Part shown: positions 1 through 8,644 of the stretch, piece after piece
How the letters are laid out: each line of letters starts with the position of its first letter
How positions within the stretch are numbered: the first letter of the stretch is position 1
NCBI RefSeq assembly: GCF_001269885.1
Contig: NZ_LHVH01000017.1
Location: 558,001 to 622,000, forward strand
Direction of reading: 5' to 3'
Length of the DNA stretch: 64,000 nucleotides
DNA from: Pseudomonas kilonensis
GTDB lineage: Bacteria > Pseudomonadota > Gammaproteobacteria > Pseudomonadales > Pseudomonadaceae
The notes under the pieces: model-generated
What the model was told of the DNA's origin: nothing
The model's database searches: none
Seen by the model: only the letters and a program-made list of their open reading frames with translations
Made by a program: the position numbers and the translations under genes

Positions 1-852
1 GCGGTGATGCTCAAGCGCGAGCAGGGCTGGGACCTGGCGGTACGGTTGACCTGGGAAGCCGGTGATGCCCAACGATGCGTCGACGAGGCGTTGGAGGCCG
101 GTTATACGCGACTGATCGCCGGCGGCGGTGATGGGACCTTGCGTGACATCGCCGAAGCGATCGTCCTCAAAGCGAGCGATGCCAGCCTGGTACTGCTGCC
201 GCTGGGCACTGCCAACGATTTCGCCCGGGCCGCCGGCGTTCCGTTGGAGCCGGCGCAGGCCCTGGATTTGCTTGACGTTGCGCCACGGGCGGTGGATGTG
301 GGCGAAGTCTGCGGCCGGATTTTCCTGAACATGGCCACTGGCGGTTTTGGCAGCCAGGTGACGGCGAACACCTCCGAGGACCTCAAGAAAGTCCTGGGGG
401 GCGCGGCCTACCTGTTCACCGGCCTGTCGCGATTCAGTGAGCTGAGTGCCGCCTATGGTGAGTTGCAAGGCCCCGATTTCCACTGGCAGGGCGATTTGCT
501 CGCGCTGGGTATCGGCAATGGTCGACAGGCGGGGGGAGGCCATGTGCTGTGCCCGCAGGCGTTGGCCGATGATGGGTTGCTGGACATCAGCATCCTGCCG
601 GCGCCTCAGGAAGTGGTCAGTACGTTGAAGGACTTGCTGGCGGGCGGCCTGGGCATCGACAACATGTTTGTTCGCGCGCGCTTGCCATGGGTGGAGATCA
701 AGGTCGCCCAAGGCCTGGATATCAATCTCGATGGCGAGCCGTTGCAGGTCGACGCCCTGCGTTTCACTGTCCGCCCGAAGGCACTGCGCGTGCATCTGCC
801 GTCCGATTCGCCGCTGTTGGGCGGTGCGGCTGCGCTCAATCGTCCAGGCTGA
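1..852 (+). CDS. YegS/DGK-type lipid kinase, 5' end outside window
   Basis: A diacylglycerol-kinase-catalytic-domain protein of the YegS family, which phosphorylates lipids such as phosphatidylglycerol at the inner membrane. The nucleotide-binding motif GGGDGTLRDIA is at about residues 40-50 of the visible part, followed by LPLGTANDFAR. The C-terminal beta-sandwich ends LDGEPLQVDALRFTVRPKALRVHLP, as is usual. About 283 residues are visible and the family is normally near 300, so roughly 20-30 residues including the true start lie left of the window. The stop is at 850-852 and overlaps by 17 bases the 3' end of the convergent response-regulator gene. The substrate cannot be read from the sequence. 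Confidence 0.9.
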   Translation, partial: AVMLKREQGWDLAVRLTWEAGDAQRCVDEALEAGYTRLIAGGGDGTLRDIAEAIVLKASDASLVLLPLGTANDFARAAGVPLEPAQALDLLDVAPRAVDVGEVCGRIFLNMATGGFGSQVTANTSEDLKKVLGGAAYLFTGLSRFSELSAAYGELQGPDFHWQGDLLALGIGNGRQAGGGHVLCPQALADDGLLDISILPAPQEVVSTLKDLLAGGLGIDNMFVRARLPWVEIKVAQGLDINLDGEPLQVDALRFTVRPKALRVHLPSDSPLLGGAAALNRPG

Positions 853-1495
853 TGATTTTTTCGCGCACCGCGAACAGCACCAGGCCGGCCACGTCATGGA
901 TCTGCAGGCGCTTCATGACTTGCGCCCGGTGGGTTTCGACGGTCTTGATGCTCAGGTTCAGGCCGTTGGCAATTTCCCGGGTGGACTTGCCGCGTACGAT
1001 CAATCGCAGTATTTCCAGTTGGCGTGCTGTCAGGTTATGGGCCTGGGCGGGGGGCGGCTGGTGCTTCTGGACGCGAGTCAGCGCCTGGTTGATCACGGTG
1101 TGGGCGATGGCCGGGCTCAGGTAGCGTTCATTGTTGCGCAACGCCTCCAGGGCGTGTTTCAGCTCATTGGCAGTGGTGTCCTTGAGCAGATAGCCATGGG
1201 CTCCGGATTCCAGCGCCTGCATGATCAGCGCCGGATCCGTATGCATGGACAGGATCAGCACCTTGCTGTGGGGGCGCACTCGCTTGAGCTGTAGCAGGGC
1301 GTCCAGGCCGCTGGTGTGCTTCATGGAGATGTCCAGCAGTACGATATCGGGGTTCAGCCGTTCGACCAATTCCACCAATTGCGTGCCATCACTGGCCTCG
1401 CCGATGACGGCATAACCGGGGATATCCATGACCAGCGCGCGTACGCCGGCCCTGATCAGGGAATGGTCATCTACCAGAAGCAAATTACAAATCAA
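836..1495 (-). CDS. NarL/FixJ-family response regulator
   Basis: Two-component DNA-binding regulator of 219 residues. The receiver domain (residues 1-120) has the acidic pair VDDHS, the phospho-acceptor Asp in DIVLLDISM, and the conserved Lys in YLLKDT. The C-terminal LuxR helix-turn-helix (about 150-215) reads LTARQLEILRLIVRG and STREIANGLNLSIKTVETHR. The start is a TTG at 1495 whose bases overlap the TGA stop of the upstream histidine kinase, with an AAGG seven bases before it, so the pair is translationally coupled. The kinase next door is the cognate partner by position. Target genes are unknown. Confidence 0.88.
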   Translation of the reverse strand: MICNLLLVDDHSLIRAGVRALVMDIPGYAVIGEASDGTQLVELVERLNPDIVLLDISMKHTSGLDALLQLKRVRPHSKVLILSMHTDPALIMQALESGAHGYLLKDTTANELKHALEALRNNERYLSPAIAHTVINQALTRVQKHQPPPAQAHNLTARQLEILRLIVRGKSTREIANGLNLSIKTVETHRAQVMKRLQIHDVAGLVLFAVREKIISLDD

Positions 1496-2385
1496 AGGAG
1501 AACCTTATTCTTACTGGCTCGTTCCAGGGCACGCGGTGCCCAGGGAAAGCGTGCTTCGATGTGCGTGCCTTTGCCGGCCTCGCTGATGACCTTGAGGGTG
1601 CCGCCCAATTGTTCGACCCGCTCCAACATGCCGGCCATGCCCCGTTGACCTTCGCGCGCGGGGTGGGTGGCCGGGACAAACCCCAGGCCATCGTCGCTGA
1701 TCTCCAGGGTCAGGCCGTCGGGCAGGCGTTGCAGGCGTACCAGCAGATTCGTCGCCCGCGCATGACGCAAGATGTTGGTGACCGCTTCCTGGGTGATCCG
1801 GAACACCGCGACCGACATTTCCTCGGGGATGCCTGCCATGCGCTGTTGGCAATCGAGGCTCCATTTCACCGGGACGTTGGCCAGCGTCTTGAGCAGGTGT
1901 GCCCGCAGGCTGGCTTCAAGTCCGAGGCTGGTCAGTTCCCTGGGGTTGAGGATCGCCGATACATCGCGGACCTTGTTGAGGGTTTCGTCCAGGATCTCGC
2001 AGAGCAGCGCGCATTGGCCTTGCAATTCTTCCGGCATCCGTCGCTTGAGCCATTCGCCTTGCAGTTTCGCCGCGGTCAGCAGCTGGCCAATGTCGTCGTG
2101 CAATTCGCGGCTCAGACGATGGCGCTCGTTTTCCTGCACTTCAAGTAATCGGTCGGCCAGTTCCTGGGGCTGGAACTTGATGGATTTGCGCGACAATCGA
2201 TGGTGGATCCAGACACAGGTCATGGCTGCGACATTCAGTGCCAACAGGCTCAACGGCACCGTATGGGCGAACAGGTAGGCCAGCAGGCTGCCGAGGGTCG
2301 AGCAGACGCACAACAATAATGTGAAGCGACGGGCGTTTTCTCGGGAGGGAGGCCAGGTGATGAATGACTTGAGGCTGGCGTACAT
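1492..2385 (-). CDS. NarX/DegS-type sensor histidine kinase (HisKA_3)
   Basis: Membrane sensor kinase of about 297 residues. Two hydrophobic segments lie in the first 65 residues with only a very short loop between them, so there is no real periplasmic sensor domain. A cytoplasmic HisKA_3 dimerisation box follows, with the phospho-accepting His in RLSRELHDDIGQLL. The ATPase domain has the N-box ITQEAVTNILRHA and the G-boxes DDGLGF and GQRGMAGM. It is coupled to the downstream response regulator by a stop/start overlap. The start is uncertain: I give the ATG at 2385, but an in-frame TTG at 2400 is possible and neither has a clear ribosome-binding site. The signal is unknown; the short membrane anchor suggests sensing within the membrane or in the cytoplasm. 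Confidence 0.82.
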   Translation of the reverse strand: MYASLKSFITWPPSRENARRFTLLLCVCSTLGSLLAYLFAHTVPLSLLALNVAAMTCVWIHHRLSRKSIKFQPQELADRLLEVQENERHRLSRELHDDIGQLLTAAKLQGEWLKRRMPEELQGQCALLCEILDETLNKVRDVSAILNPRELTSLGLEASLRAHLLKTLANVPVKWSLDCQQRMAGIPEEMSVAVFRITQEAVTNILRHARATNLLVRLQRLPDGLTLEISDDGLGFVPATHPAREGQRGMAGMLERVEQLGGTLKVISEAGKGTHIEARFPWAPRALERASKNKVLL

Positions 2386-2617
2386 AGCGGATGGAGCCAA
2401 TGAATGTTCGCTGCGGGCAGGCCGGTCAGCGCATCTGACAGGCCGGTCGGGTAAACGTTTCAGGTCGAGGGCGGCTTCGGTTGGCGGCTTTTACGGCGCT
2501 GTCTTGAAGTGGCTGACGCGCGAGATGGTACCACTTCGCTTATCGTTGGTCGCGCTCGGCATGGCGCGGCGAAAGCACCATGGGCCGGGCGCGCCGCATT
2601 GAGCCGATATCATCGCA

Positions 2618-3088
2618 TCAGGCTTGTTTCTGGGAGTAGGGTATCAACGCCAGCGGACGTGGCGCTGCCAATGCCTGGCCAGGACACTGGCCTACCTGGA
2701 AAGCAAATGCCTCGATCAACGAGATCTGTTCACTGCTGTCCAGGCTCAACTGGCCTGTGGTGTGATCGACCAGTTCCAGTTGCCAGGCCATCAGGGTCAA
2801 GCAATCCTTCAGGGCGTCCAAGGCCTGGTCATGCAACTCCATGTGGTTTTGCGCGTGATTGAGCAAACCATGGATATGCAGTGAAAACTCCGAAACGGCT
2901 TCCAGCGCCAGGGCATTGGCCTTGTTCGAGAGTTTCAGCAAGGTGCTGAGCATGCAATCGATGGCGTCCTTGTCGTTGTTGATCAATTGCAGATGGCTCA
3001 GGCATTCCTCCGACTTGGCCAACAGCGTCTCGGCTTCGATCAGAAGTTCGGGAAGACGCTGACTCCAGTTCCTACGATCGTTCGGCAT
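2618..3088 (-). CDS. Small helical protein of unknown function
   Basis: A 156-residue protein with no signal peptide or membrane segment, almost entirely predicted helix and rich in Leu, Ala and Glu. I do not recognise the family. Around residue 80 it has LHIHGLLNHAQNH in a four-helix-like context, which is superficially similar to a histidine phosphotransfer (HPt) helix, but the HPt consensus H-x-x-K-G is not met. The ATG at 3088 is chosen because GTGGAGATAAGC places GGAG at the right distance; a GTG four codons earlier is in frame. It sits between a two-component pair and cheV. A signalling role is only inferred from position. Confidence 0.6.
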   Translation of the reverse strand: MPNDRRNWSQRLPELLIEAETLLAKSEECLSHLQLINNDKDAIDCMLSTLLKLSNKANALALEAVSEFSLHIHGLLNHAQNHMELHDQALDALKDCLTLMAWQLELVDHTTGQLSLDSSEQISLIEAFAFQVGQCPGQALAAPRPLALIPYSQKQA

Positions 3089-3569
3089 GCTTATCTCCAC
3101 AACATCATGTCAGGCGAAAGAAAACCGCTTATGGCGAACGGCTGGATCTCAAGGTCGATTGCGGACGGACGCACGGCGACACGCCCCTGCCGTTCAGCGA
3201 AAGTGAATTCGCAAACAATTGCACGGGTGGGATCGGCCGAAAGACTGGAGGTCCGATGTCCAATGGTCGCGCACAAAAGCCTGACTCCGTTCAGCAATGA
3301 GAATGGCGTCACATTAATGGCTATTGGATAACGGGAATATCAGGTTGGACCTGATTGTGCCTAGGGGAATCCCTTAGGCAGCGGAACTTTGCGCGCAAAC
3401 CTGGGTCGCGCGGCGAGGGAAATCGCAGATGAAGTTGCGAAGCCAGTAAAGCATGATGTTAATGTGACATCAATGCCCCCTCACTTGTATTTTATCCGGG
3501 GTCAAGATTCGGTTGGTGCAGCCGATATCTGTTTTATTGGATTCATCCGAACAAGCCCAGGAGTCATCG
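3089..3569. other. 481-bp intergenic region between divergent genes, with palindromes and a FliA promoter
   Basis: No credible gene. It holds two palindromes: arms ATCAGGT/ACCTGAT at 3339-3355, and TGCCTA-GGGGA/TCCC-TTAGGCA at 3358-3380. It also holds a flagellar-type promoter at 3502-3527 ahead of cheV. The rest (3100-3330) shows nothing I can interpret; the short open frames there have no ribosome-binding sites. Confidence 0.6.
3502..3527 (+). promoter_or_regulatory. FliA (sigma-28) type promoter of cheV
   Basis: TCAAG at 3502-3506, 14 bases, then GCCGATA at 3521-3527. This matches the Pseudomonas FliA consensus (TCAAG-t-N12-14-GCCGATA). It lies about 43 bases upstream of the cheV ATG at 3570, a sensible distance for a late flagellar/chemotaxis gene. 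Confidence 0.7.
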
Positions 3570-4493
3570 ATGGCCGGCATTCTCGACACAGTAGATCAAC
3601 GAACCCAACTGGTGGGTGAGAATCGCCTGGAAATTCTCATGTTCCGCCTGGCGGGGCGGCAGTTGTTCGCCATTAACGTGTTCAAGGTCCAGGAAGTCCT
3701 GCAACTGCCGAAGCTGACCTTGATGCCGCAGCGCCATCCGTTCGTGTGCGGCGTGGTCAATCTGCGGGGCCAGACGTTGCCGGTGATCGACCTGTCCCAG
3801 GCCATTGGCATGCGTCCGCTGGTGCCAGGTCCTAACAGCACCATTATCGTGACCGAATACAATCGCTCGGTTCAGGCATTTTTGGTGGGCGGTGTCGACC
3901 GCATCGTCAACATGAACTGGGAAGCCATCCTGCCACCGCCGACCAGCGCCGGCCGTGAGCACTACCTGACGGCCATCAGCAAGGTGGACGATCAGTTGGT
4001 GGAAATCATCGACGTGGAAAAAGTCCTGGCCGAAATCGTGCCGTACAACGCCAAGGTCTCCCGGGACAAACTCGAAGACCCGGTGCTGGAGCGCGCCCGA
4101 GGCCGCGAAGTGCTGCTGGTGGACGACTCCAACGTCGCGCTCTCGCAACTGCGCGATACCCTCGGGCAACTGGGCGTGAAAATGCACATCGCCAGCGACG
4201 GCCTCAAAGCCCTGAACATGCTCAAGGCCTGGGCCGATACCGGCGAGGTGATGACCGATAAATTGCTGATGATCTTCACCGACGCGGAAATGCCGGAAAT
4301 GGACGGCTACCGCCTGACCACCGAAATCCGCAACGATCCGCGTTTGCGTGGGCTCTATGTCGTACTGCACACCTCGTTGTCCGGCAGCTTCAACGATTCG
4401 ATGGTCAAGAAGGTCGGGTGCGACAACTTCCTCTCCAAATTCCAGCCGGACAAGCTGGTCGACGTGGTGCGTCAGCGGCTGATGCTCGACTGA
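3570..4493 (+). CDS. cheV: Chemotaxis coupling protein CheV (CheW domain + receiver)
   Basis: A 307-residue CheV that links methyl-accepting receptors to CheA and can be phosphorylated for adaptation. The N-terminal CheW-like domain (about 20-160) includes FRLAGRQLFAINVFKVQEV and VCGVVNLRGQTLPVIDL. The C-terminal receiver domain (about 180-305) has the acidic pair in LLVDDSN, the phospho-acceptor Asp in MIFTDAEMPEMDGY and a Lys in FLSKFQPDKL. The start is the ATG at 3570, preceded by AGGAG at 3559-3563. In-frame codons further upstream overlap the FliA-type promoter and are ignored. Transcription as a single late flagellar unit is inferred. Confidence 0.93.
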   Translation: MAGILDTVDQRTQLVGENRLEILMFRLAGRQLFAINVFKVQEVLQLPKLTLMPQRHPFVCGVVNLRGQTLPVIDLSQAIGMRPLVPGPNSTIIVTEYNRSVQAFLVGGVDRIVNMNWEAILPPPTSAGREHYLTAISKVDDQLVEIIDVEKVLAEIVPYNAKVSRDKLEDPVLERARGREVLLVDDSNVALSQLRDTLGQLGVKMHIASDGLKALNMLKAWADTGEVMTDKLLMIFTDAEMPEMDGYRLTTEIRNDPRLRGLYVVLHTSLSGSFNDSMVKKVGCDNFLSKFQPDKLVDVVRQRLMLD

Positions 4494-4564
4494 AGCCGAG
4501 GATGGTTTGCTTCGATGGCCGGCTCGTATAAGGTGGCATTTTTTCGCCACCAGGGAAGTTGACC

Positions 4565-5374
4565 ATGTTGCGGCTGAGCGCGCTGTATCGGTATCCGTTG
4601 AAGTCCGGCCAGGGCCAGCCCCTGCAAGGGATTGGGCTGGACAAGCTGGGATTGGACGGTGATCGGCGCTGGATGCTGGTGGATGAGGGCACGGGTCGTT
4701 TCCTGACCCAGCGCGCCGTGGCGAAGATGAGCCAGCTCTCAGCCTTGTGGAACGAAGCGGGCGGCCTGACGCTCAGCGCGCCGGGCCATGGCGCCATCGA
4801 CGTGCCGCTGCCGCCAACCCAGGAAGAGCAGCGGCGCGCAGTGATCATCTGGCGTGACACCTTGCGCGTGCCGGATGCCGGTGACGAGGCCGCGGCCTGG
4901 GTCAGCGAATTCATCGGCACCCCCACGCGGCTGGTGCACGTGCCGGTGGAACTGGCGCGCACCACGGCAGCCGGTTATGGCAAGGACGACGACAAAGTCG
5001 CCTTTGCCGATGGTTTCCCCCTGCTGCTGATTGGCCAGGCGTCCTTGCAGGACCTGTCGAGCCGGGTTGGTCGTTCGTTGGAAATGCTGCGCTTTCGTCC
5101 CAACCTGGTGATCGAGGGCAGCGAGGCGTTTGCCGAGGACGGTTGGAAGCGCATTCGTATCGGTGAGGTGGAGTTCCGGCTGGTCAAGCCATGCTCGCGC
5201 TGCATCATGACCACGGTCGATCCGCAAACCGGCGAACGCGATCCGAATCGCGAACCCTTTGCCACCTTGCAGCAATACCGTTCGACACCGGACGGTGCGA
5301 TGTTTGGCCAGAACCTGGTCAACGACAGCAACGGTCGGCTTGAAGTCGGCATGCCGGTTGAAGTGCTCGAATAA
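4565..5374 (+). CDS. MOSC-domain protein (YcbX-like)
   Basis: A 269-residue protein with an N-terminal MOSC beta-barrel (LSALYRYPLKSGQGQPLQ at residues 3-20) followed by the MOSC domain. The conserved cysteine is in RLVKPCSRCIMTTVDPQTGE (about residues 205-225), the type used by YcbX and mARC enzymes to hold molybdenum cofactor and reduce N-hydroxylated compounds. The start is the ATG at 4565, six bases after AGGGAAG. A hairpin with arms GGTGGC/GCCACC (4532-4551) lies directly before the ribosome-binding site and could mask it or end cheV transcription. The substrate is not known from sequence. Confidence 0.85.
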   Translation: MLRLSALYRYPLKSGQGQPLQGIGLDKLGLDGDRRWMLVDEGTGRFLTQRAVAKMSQLSALWNEAGGLTLSAPGHGAIDVPLPPTQEEQRRAVIIWRDTLRVPDAGDEAAAWVSEFIGTPTRLVHVPVELARTTAAGYGKDDDKVAFADGFPLLLIGQASLQDLSSRVGRSLEMLRFRPNLVIEGSEAFAEDGWKRIRIGEVEFRLVKPCSRCIMTTVDPQTGERDPNREPFATLQQYRSTPDGAMFGQNLVNDSNGRLEVGMPVEVLE

Positions 5375-5395
5375 AAAGATCCGTGAATAAAAATG

Positions 5396-5527
5396 TGTGG
5401 CGAGGGGATTTATCCCCGCTGGGCTGCGAAGCAGCCCCAGACCTGCCGCCCTCTGTGTATCAGGCTGATTGTGTTCAGCCTTTTTGGGGCTGCTGCGCAG
5501 CCCAGCGGGGATAAATCCCCTCGCCAC
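5396..5527. repeat. Inverted repeat pair (TGTGGCGAGGGGATTTATCC family)
   Basis: Two arms of about 44 bases, 5396-5440 and 5484-5527, are near-perfect reverse complements. They start/end TGTGGCGAGGGGATTTATCC and contain the palindrome GGGCTGC..GCAGCCC. This is one of the common intergenic repeat families of fluorescent pseudomonads. It sits between the convergent MOSC and ppnP genes and may serve as a transcription barrier. Confidence 0.85.
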
Positions 5528-5555
5528 AGATGAGCGGCGTATCTATGCCACAGAA

Positions 5556-5840
5556 TCAGCCGCGGTACTCACACAGGTAAGCGGTATCGACGGCCACTTT
5601 GAGCTGGAACTTGCTGTTGGCCGGGACATTGAACTGGCTGCCGGCCTCGAAGGTTTCCCAGTCGGTGCTGTCAGGCAGTTTCACGGTCAGGGCGCCGGAG
5701 ACCACGTGCATGATTTCCCGTTGGGCCGTGCCGAACTCATATTCGCCCGGTGCCATGACGCCGATGGTCGCAGGGCCTTCGGCAGTGCCAAAAGCGATCG
5801 ACTTGACGGTGCCGTCGAAGTACTCGTTGACTTTAAACAT
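5556..5840 (-). CDS. ppnP: Pyrimidine/purine nucleoside phosphorylase PpnP (DUF1255)
   Basis: A 94-residue single-domain cupin that matches PpnP (formerly YaiE), which splits nucleosides with phosphate into free base and ribose-1-phosphate. Conserved stretches are [34 protein letters not shown] and [13 protein letters not shown]. The length equals the family norm. The start is the ATG at 5840, preceded by GAGGAATCGCCC, giving a good ribosome-binding site. It is a single-gene unit facing the repeat pair at its 3' side. Confidence 0.93.
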   Translation of the reverse strand: MFKVNEYFDGTVKSIAFGTAEGPATIGVMAPGEYEFGTAQREIMHVVSGALTVKLPDSTDWETFEAGSQFNVPANSKFQLKVAVDTAYLCEYRG

Positions 5841-5933
5841 GGGCGATTCCTCGAAAAAGGGGCTGGAAAAGGCCGGCCAGTATGCACAAGGCTGCAACAT
5901 TCGTCATCTGCCGCACCGGCAGGTGGCAGGCGT

Positions 5934-6476
5934 TCAACCCGGAAGCACCAGGGGCAACAACCGCGCGGTGTTGCGCGCGTCTTCCAGCGCACGGTGCTGT
6001 TGACCGCAGAATTGCAGGCCAGCCAGTTGCAGCGCGCCATTGAGCCCCAGCGGTCGCTCCAGTCGACGGGCCTTGGCGAAGCGTTGTTTGAGGTTCATGT
6101 GCGGCACCTGGCCGAGGACACTGTGCAACTGCTGGTGCTGCCATTCCTGAAGCAGTTGCTTGCGGTCGTAATCGCCCCAACTGACCCAGCTTTCCAGCTT
6201 CGACTGATACGGCGCCAGCCAGCGCTCGAACGCCGGCCAGACCTCGCTCAAGGGCGCGGCACCGTCGATATTGGCCTGGGTGATGTGGGTCAGTTCGCGA
6301 CAGAAGGGCGTGAGCAGCGGCCGCCTCAGGGGCCGCACGAAGCGCTGGAAATGATCCACCTCGCGACCGTCACGATTCACCAGCGTGGCGCCGATTTCGA
6401 TAATTTCCATTTCGGTTACCGGCCAGCCACCTTCATCGGTGGTGGCCTCCAGATCAATCACCAGCCAGTGAGGCAT
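5934..6476 (-). CDS. DEDDh 3'-5' exonuclease (ERI-1/KapD-like)
   Basis: A 180-residue DnaQ-fold exonuclease. Exo I is the DLE of LVIDLEATTDEGGW with EIIEIGA; Exo II is around SWVSWGDYDRKQL; Exo III is HRALEDARNTARLL with the catalytic His five residues before the Asp, so it is of the DEDDh subclass. The closest recognisable family is the ERI-1/KapD group acting on RNA or single-stranded ends. It is a stand-alone gene whose 5' side faces the end of atuF. Confidence 0.88.
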   Translation of the reverse strand: MPHWLVIDLEATTDEGGWPVTEMEIIEIGATLVNRDGREVDHFQRFVRPLRRPLLTPFCRELTHITQANIDGAAPLSEVWPAFERWLAPYQSKLESWVSWGDYDRKQLLQEWQHQQLHSVLGQVPHMNLKQRFAKARRLERPLGLNGALQLAGLQFCGQQHRALEDARNTARLLPLVLPG

Positions 6477-6538
6477 TGCAGGGTTCCCGGTATCGGCGTG
6501 CTGATGGGTTTGAGCGTAGTCAAACCCGCGGCATCCGA

Positions 6539-8509
6539 CTAGTCGCCTGTTTCGACACGCAACAAAACTTGCCGGTTTTGCACTTGGTCACCCCGTGTGA
6601 CCTGCAATTGCCTGACCACGCCGTCAATGCCCGCCTTGAGTGGGTGCTCCATTTTCATGGCCTCAAGCACCATCAGCAGCTGGCCTTGGCGCACTGGGCT
6701 GCCTTCGCGGACCAGCAGCTCGACAATGGCACCGTCCATGGGCGCCTTGAGCGTGCCGTCGTTGGCACTGGCCTTGGCGGCGATGGGGGCATGGGTTCGG
6801 TCCTGCAGGTGCAGGCCGCCGGGTCGGGTGAACAGCCAGAGATCGTTGCCATCGAGGCGCCACGCATGCCGCCGGAGAATCCCATCGATCACCAGTGTTG
6901 CGCCATGGGGGTCAGCGTCGAGCAGCCTCAGTTCGATCAAGCGCCCGGCGCTGCGGATGTTGAGTGTGCCGTCGGTTTCGGCCTCCAGGCTCAGCGTCCA
7001 GTCGTGCTCCCCGACGCCGATTCGATAATGCAGCGCCGCGCCGAGGCTGTTGCGCCATCCGCCCATGCCCGGGGCATGCCGTGCTTGCGAGGCCTGATAG
7101 AACGCCGCCGTGGCAATGGCGAGTTGTTCGGCAGAGGGCTCAAGGGGCAAGAGCGCCGCATGATTGGCTAAGTGCTGCCCGATGAAACCGGTGCCAAAGG
7201 CGCCGTCGATGAACCGCGGATGTGCCAGCAACCCGGCGAGCAAGCGCTGGTTGCTCTGGACGCCAAGCAATATGCAATCTTCCACCGCTCGCAACAACTT
7301 GCGCCGGGCCTCCTCACGGGTGGCGCCGTGGACGATGAGCTTGCCCAGCATCGAATCGTAGAACGGGGTGATGGCTTGGCCCTCCAGCAGGCCATGGTCG
7401 ATTCGCACGCCGTCCTGTATAGGCGGCTCCCAACCGATCAGCCGCCCGGTCTGGGGCAGGAAATCCGCCGCCGGGTCCTCGGCGTACAGCCGCACTTGCA
7501 TGGCATGGCCGCTGAGCGTCACCTGCTCCTGGCGCAGGGGCAGCGGCCTGCCGGCGGCGACGTCCAATTGCCAGGCCACCAGATCCAGGCCGGTGATCAA
7601 CTCGGTGACCGGGTGTTCGACCTGCAGGCGCGTGTTCATCTCCAGGAAGTAAAACCGACCGTCCGCAGCGAGCAGGAACTCCACGGTCCCGGCACCGACA
7701 TAATTCACTGCGCGTCCGGCCTTGAGTGCTGCGTCGCCCATGGCCTGGCGCAGGTCAGTGGTCATGACCGGGCAGGGCGCTTCCTCGATGACTTTCTGGT
7801 GGCGCCGCTGGATCGAGCAGTCCCGTTCGCCCAAATGGATCAGCTGGCCATGGTGGTCGCCGAAAATCTGCACTTCCACATGCCGCGGATCGATCAAGGC
7901 CTGTTCGAGGATCAACTCGTCGTTGCCAAAACCGTGCAGGGCCTCCGAGCGCGCACTGCGTAACTGCTCCAGCAGGTCTTCGGCGCGCTGGACCAGGCGC
8001 ATGCCTCGACCGCCGCCACCGGCGCTGGCCTTGATCATCAATGGGTAGCCAATGCGCCCGGCTTCGCGCTGCAGCGTGTCGTCGTCCTGGGCGGCGCCCT
8101 GGTAACCGGCGATGCAGGGAACGCCGGCTTCAATCATGGCGATTTTTGCCCGGCGCTTGCTGCCCATCAGGTCGAGGGCTTCGGGGCTGGGGCCGATGAA
8201 CACGATGCCGGCCGCTTCGCAGGCCTTGGCGAACCCGGCATTTTCCGAAAGAAAGCCGTAGCCGGGATGGATCGCATCGGCCCCGCAGCGCCGGGCTGCA
8301 TCGAGCATGGCCGAGGGGTTGAGGTAGGACTGCTGCACCGCGGCTGGGCCGATCAACACCGCTTCATCGGCCATGCGCACGTGCAGCGCCTCGGCGTCGG
8401 CCTCGCTGAACACCGCCACCGTGCGATAGCCCAGGGCCTGGGCGGTGCGCTGGATCCGGCAGGCGATTTCGCCGCGGTTGGCGATGAGGATTTTGCTGAA
8501 GGCGGGCAT
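6539..8509 (-). CDS. atuF: Geranyl-CoA carboxylase biotin-containing (alpha) subunit
   Basis: A 656-residue acyl-CoA carboxylase alpha subunit that loads CO2 on biotin for transfer by the beta subunit (AtuC). It has the biotin carboxylase N-domain (FSKILIANRGEIACRIQRTA), the ATP-grasp glycine loop KASAGGGGRGMRLV near residue 165, biotin carboxylase signatures such as FYFLEMNTRLQVEHPVTE, a BT linker domain, and the C-terminal biotinyl domain with the modified Lys in VLEAMKMEHPLKAG. The length fits AtuF. The ATG at 8509 has AGGA nine bases upstream; another ATG at 8518 has AGGA touching it and is less likely. The atu assignment over the very similar leucine-pathway LiuD rests on the neighbours atuC and atuA. 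Confidence 0.85.
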   Translation of the reverse strand: MPAFSKILIANRGEIACRIQRTAQALGYRTVAVFSEADAEALHVRMADEAVLIGPAAVQQSYLNPSAMLDAARRCGADAIHPGYGFLSENAGFAKACEAAGIVFIGPSPEALDLMGSKRRAKIAMIEAGVPCIAGYQGAAQDDDTLQREAGRIGYPLMIKASAGGGGRGMRLVQRAEDLLEQLRSARSEALHGFGNDELILEQALIDPRHVEVQIFGDHHGQLIHLGERDCSIQRRHQKVIEEAPCPVMTTDLRQAMGDAALKAGRAVNYVGAGTVEFLLAADGRFYFLEMNTRLQVEHPVTELITGLDLVAWQLDVAAGRPLPLRQEQVTLSGHAMQVRLYAEDPAADFLPQTGRLIGWEPPIQDGVRIDHGLLEGQAITPFYDSMLGKLIVHGATREEARRKLLRAVEDCILLGVQSNQRLLAGLLAHPRFIDGAFGTGFIGQHLANHAALLPLEPSAEQLAIATAAFYQASQARHAPGMGGWRNSLGAALHYRIGVGEHDWTLSLEAETDGTLNIRSAGRLIELRLLDADPHGATLVIDGILRRHAWRLDGNDLWLFTRPGGLHLQDRTHAPIAAKASANDGTLKAPMDGAIVELLVREGSPVRQGQLLMVLEAMKMEHPLKAGIDGVVRQLQVTRGDQVQNRQVLLRVETGD

Positions 8510-8550
8510 GGGGTTCATTCCTGGGTTTTTGTGGTGTCTGTTTGGGCCTC

Positions 8551-8622
8551 ATCGCGAGCAAGCTTTGCTCCCACAATGCCCAGTGAGTGCATTCACCTGT
8601 GGGAGCAAAGCTTGCTCGCGAT
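8551..8622. repeat. REP doublet between atuD and atuF
   Basis: Inverted arms 8551-8575 (ATCGCGAGCAAGCTTTGCTC...) and 8598-8622 with a 22-base spacer. It occupies the junction where atuE lies in P. aeruginosa. Confidence 0.88.
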
Positions 8623-8644
8623 GGCGGTCTGGCAGGCGATGTAC

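Noticed and set aside
3091..3312. 73-codon minus-strand frame upstream of the small helical gene
   Set aside because: No ribosome-binding site, no family resemblance, and it would overlap the likely promoter region of 2618-3088.
4532..4551. Hairpin with T6 as terminator of cheV
   Set aside because: The T run is in the loop and not after the stem, so it is not a standard intrinsic terminator. Noted only in the MOSC entry.
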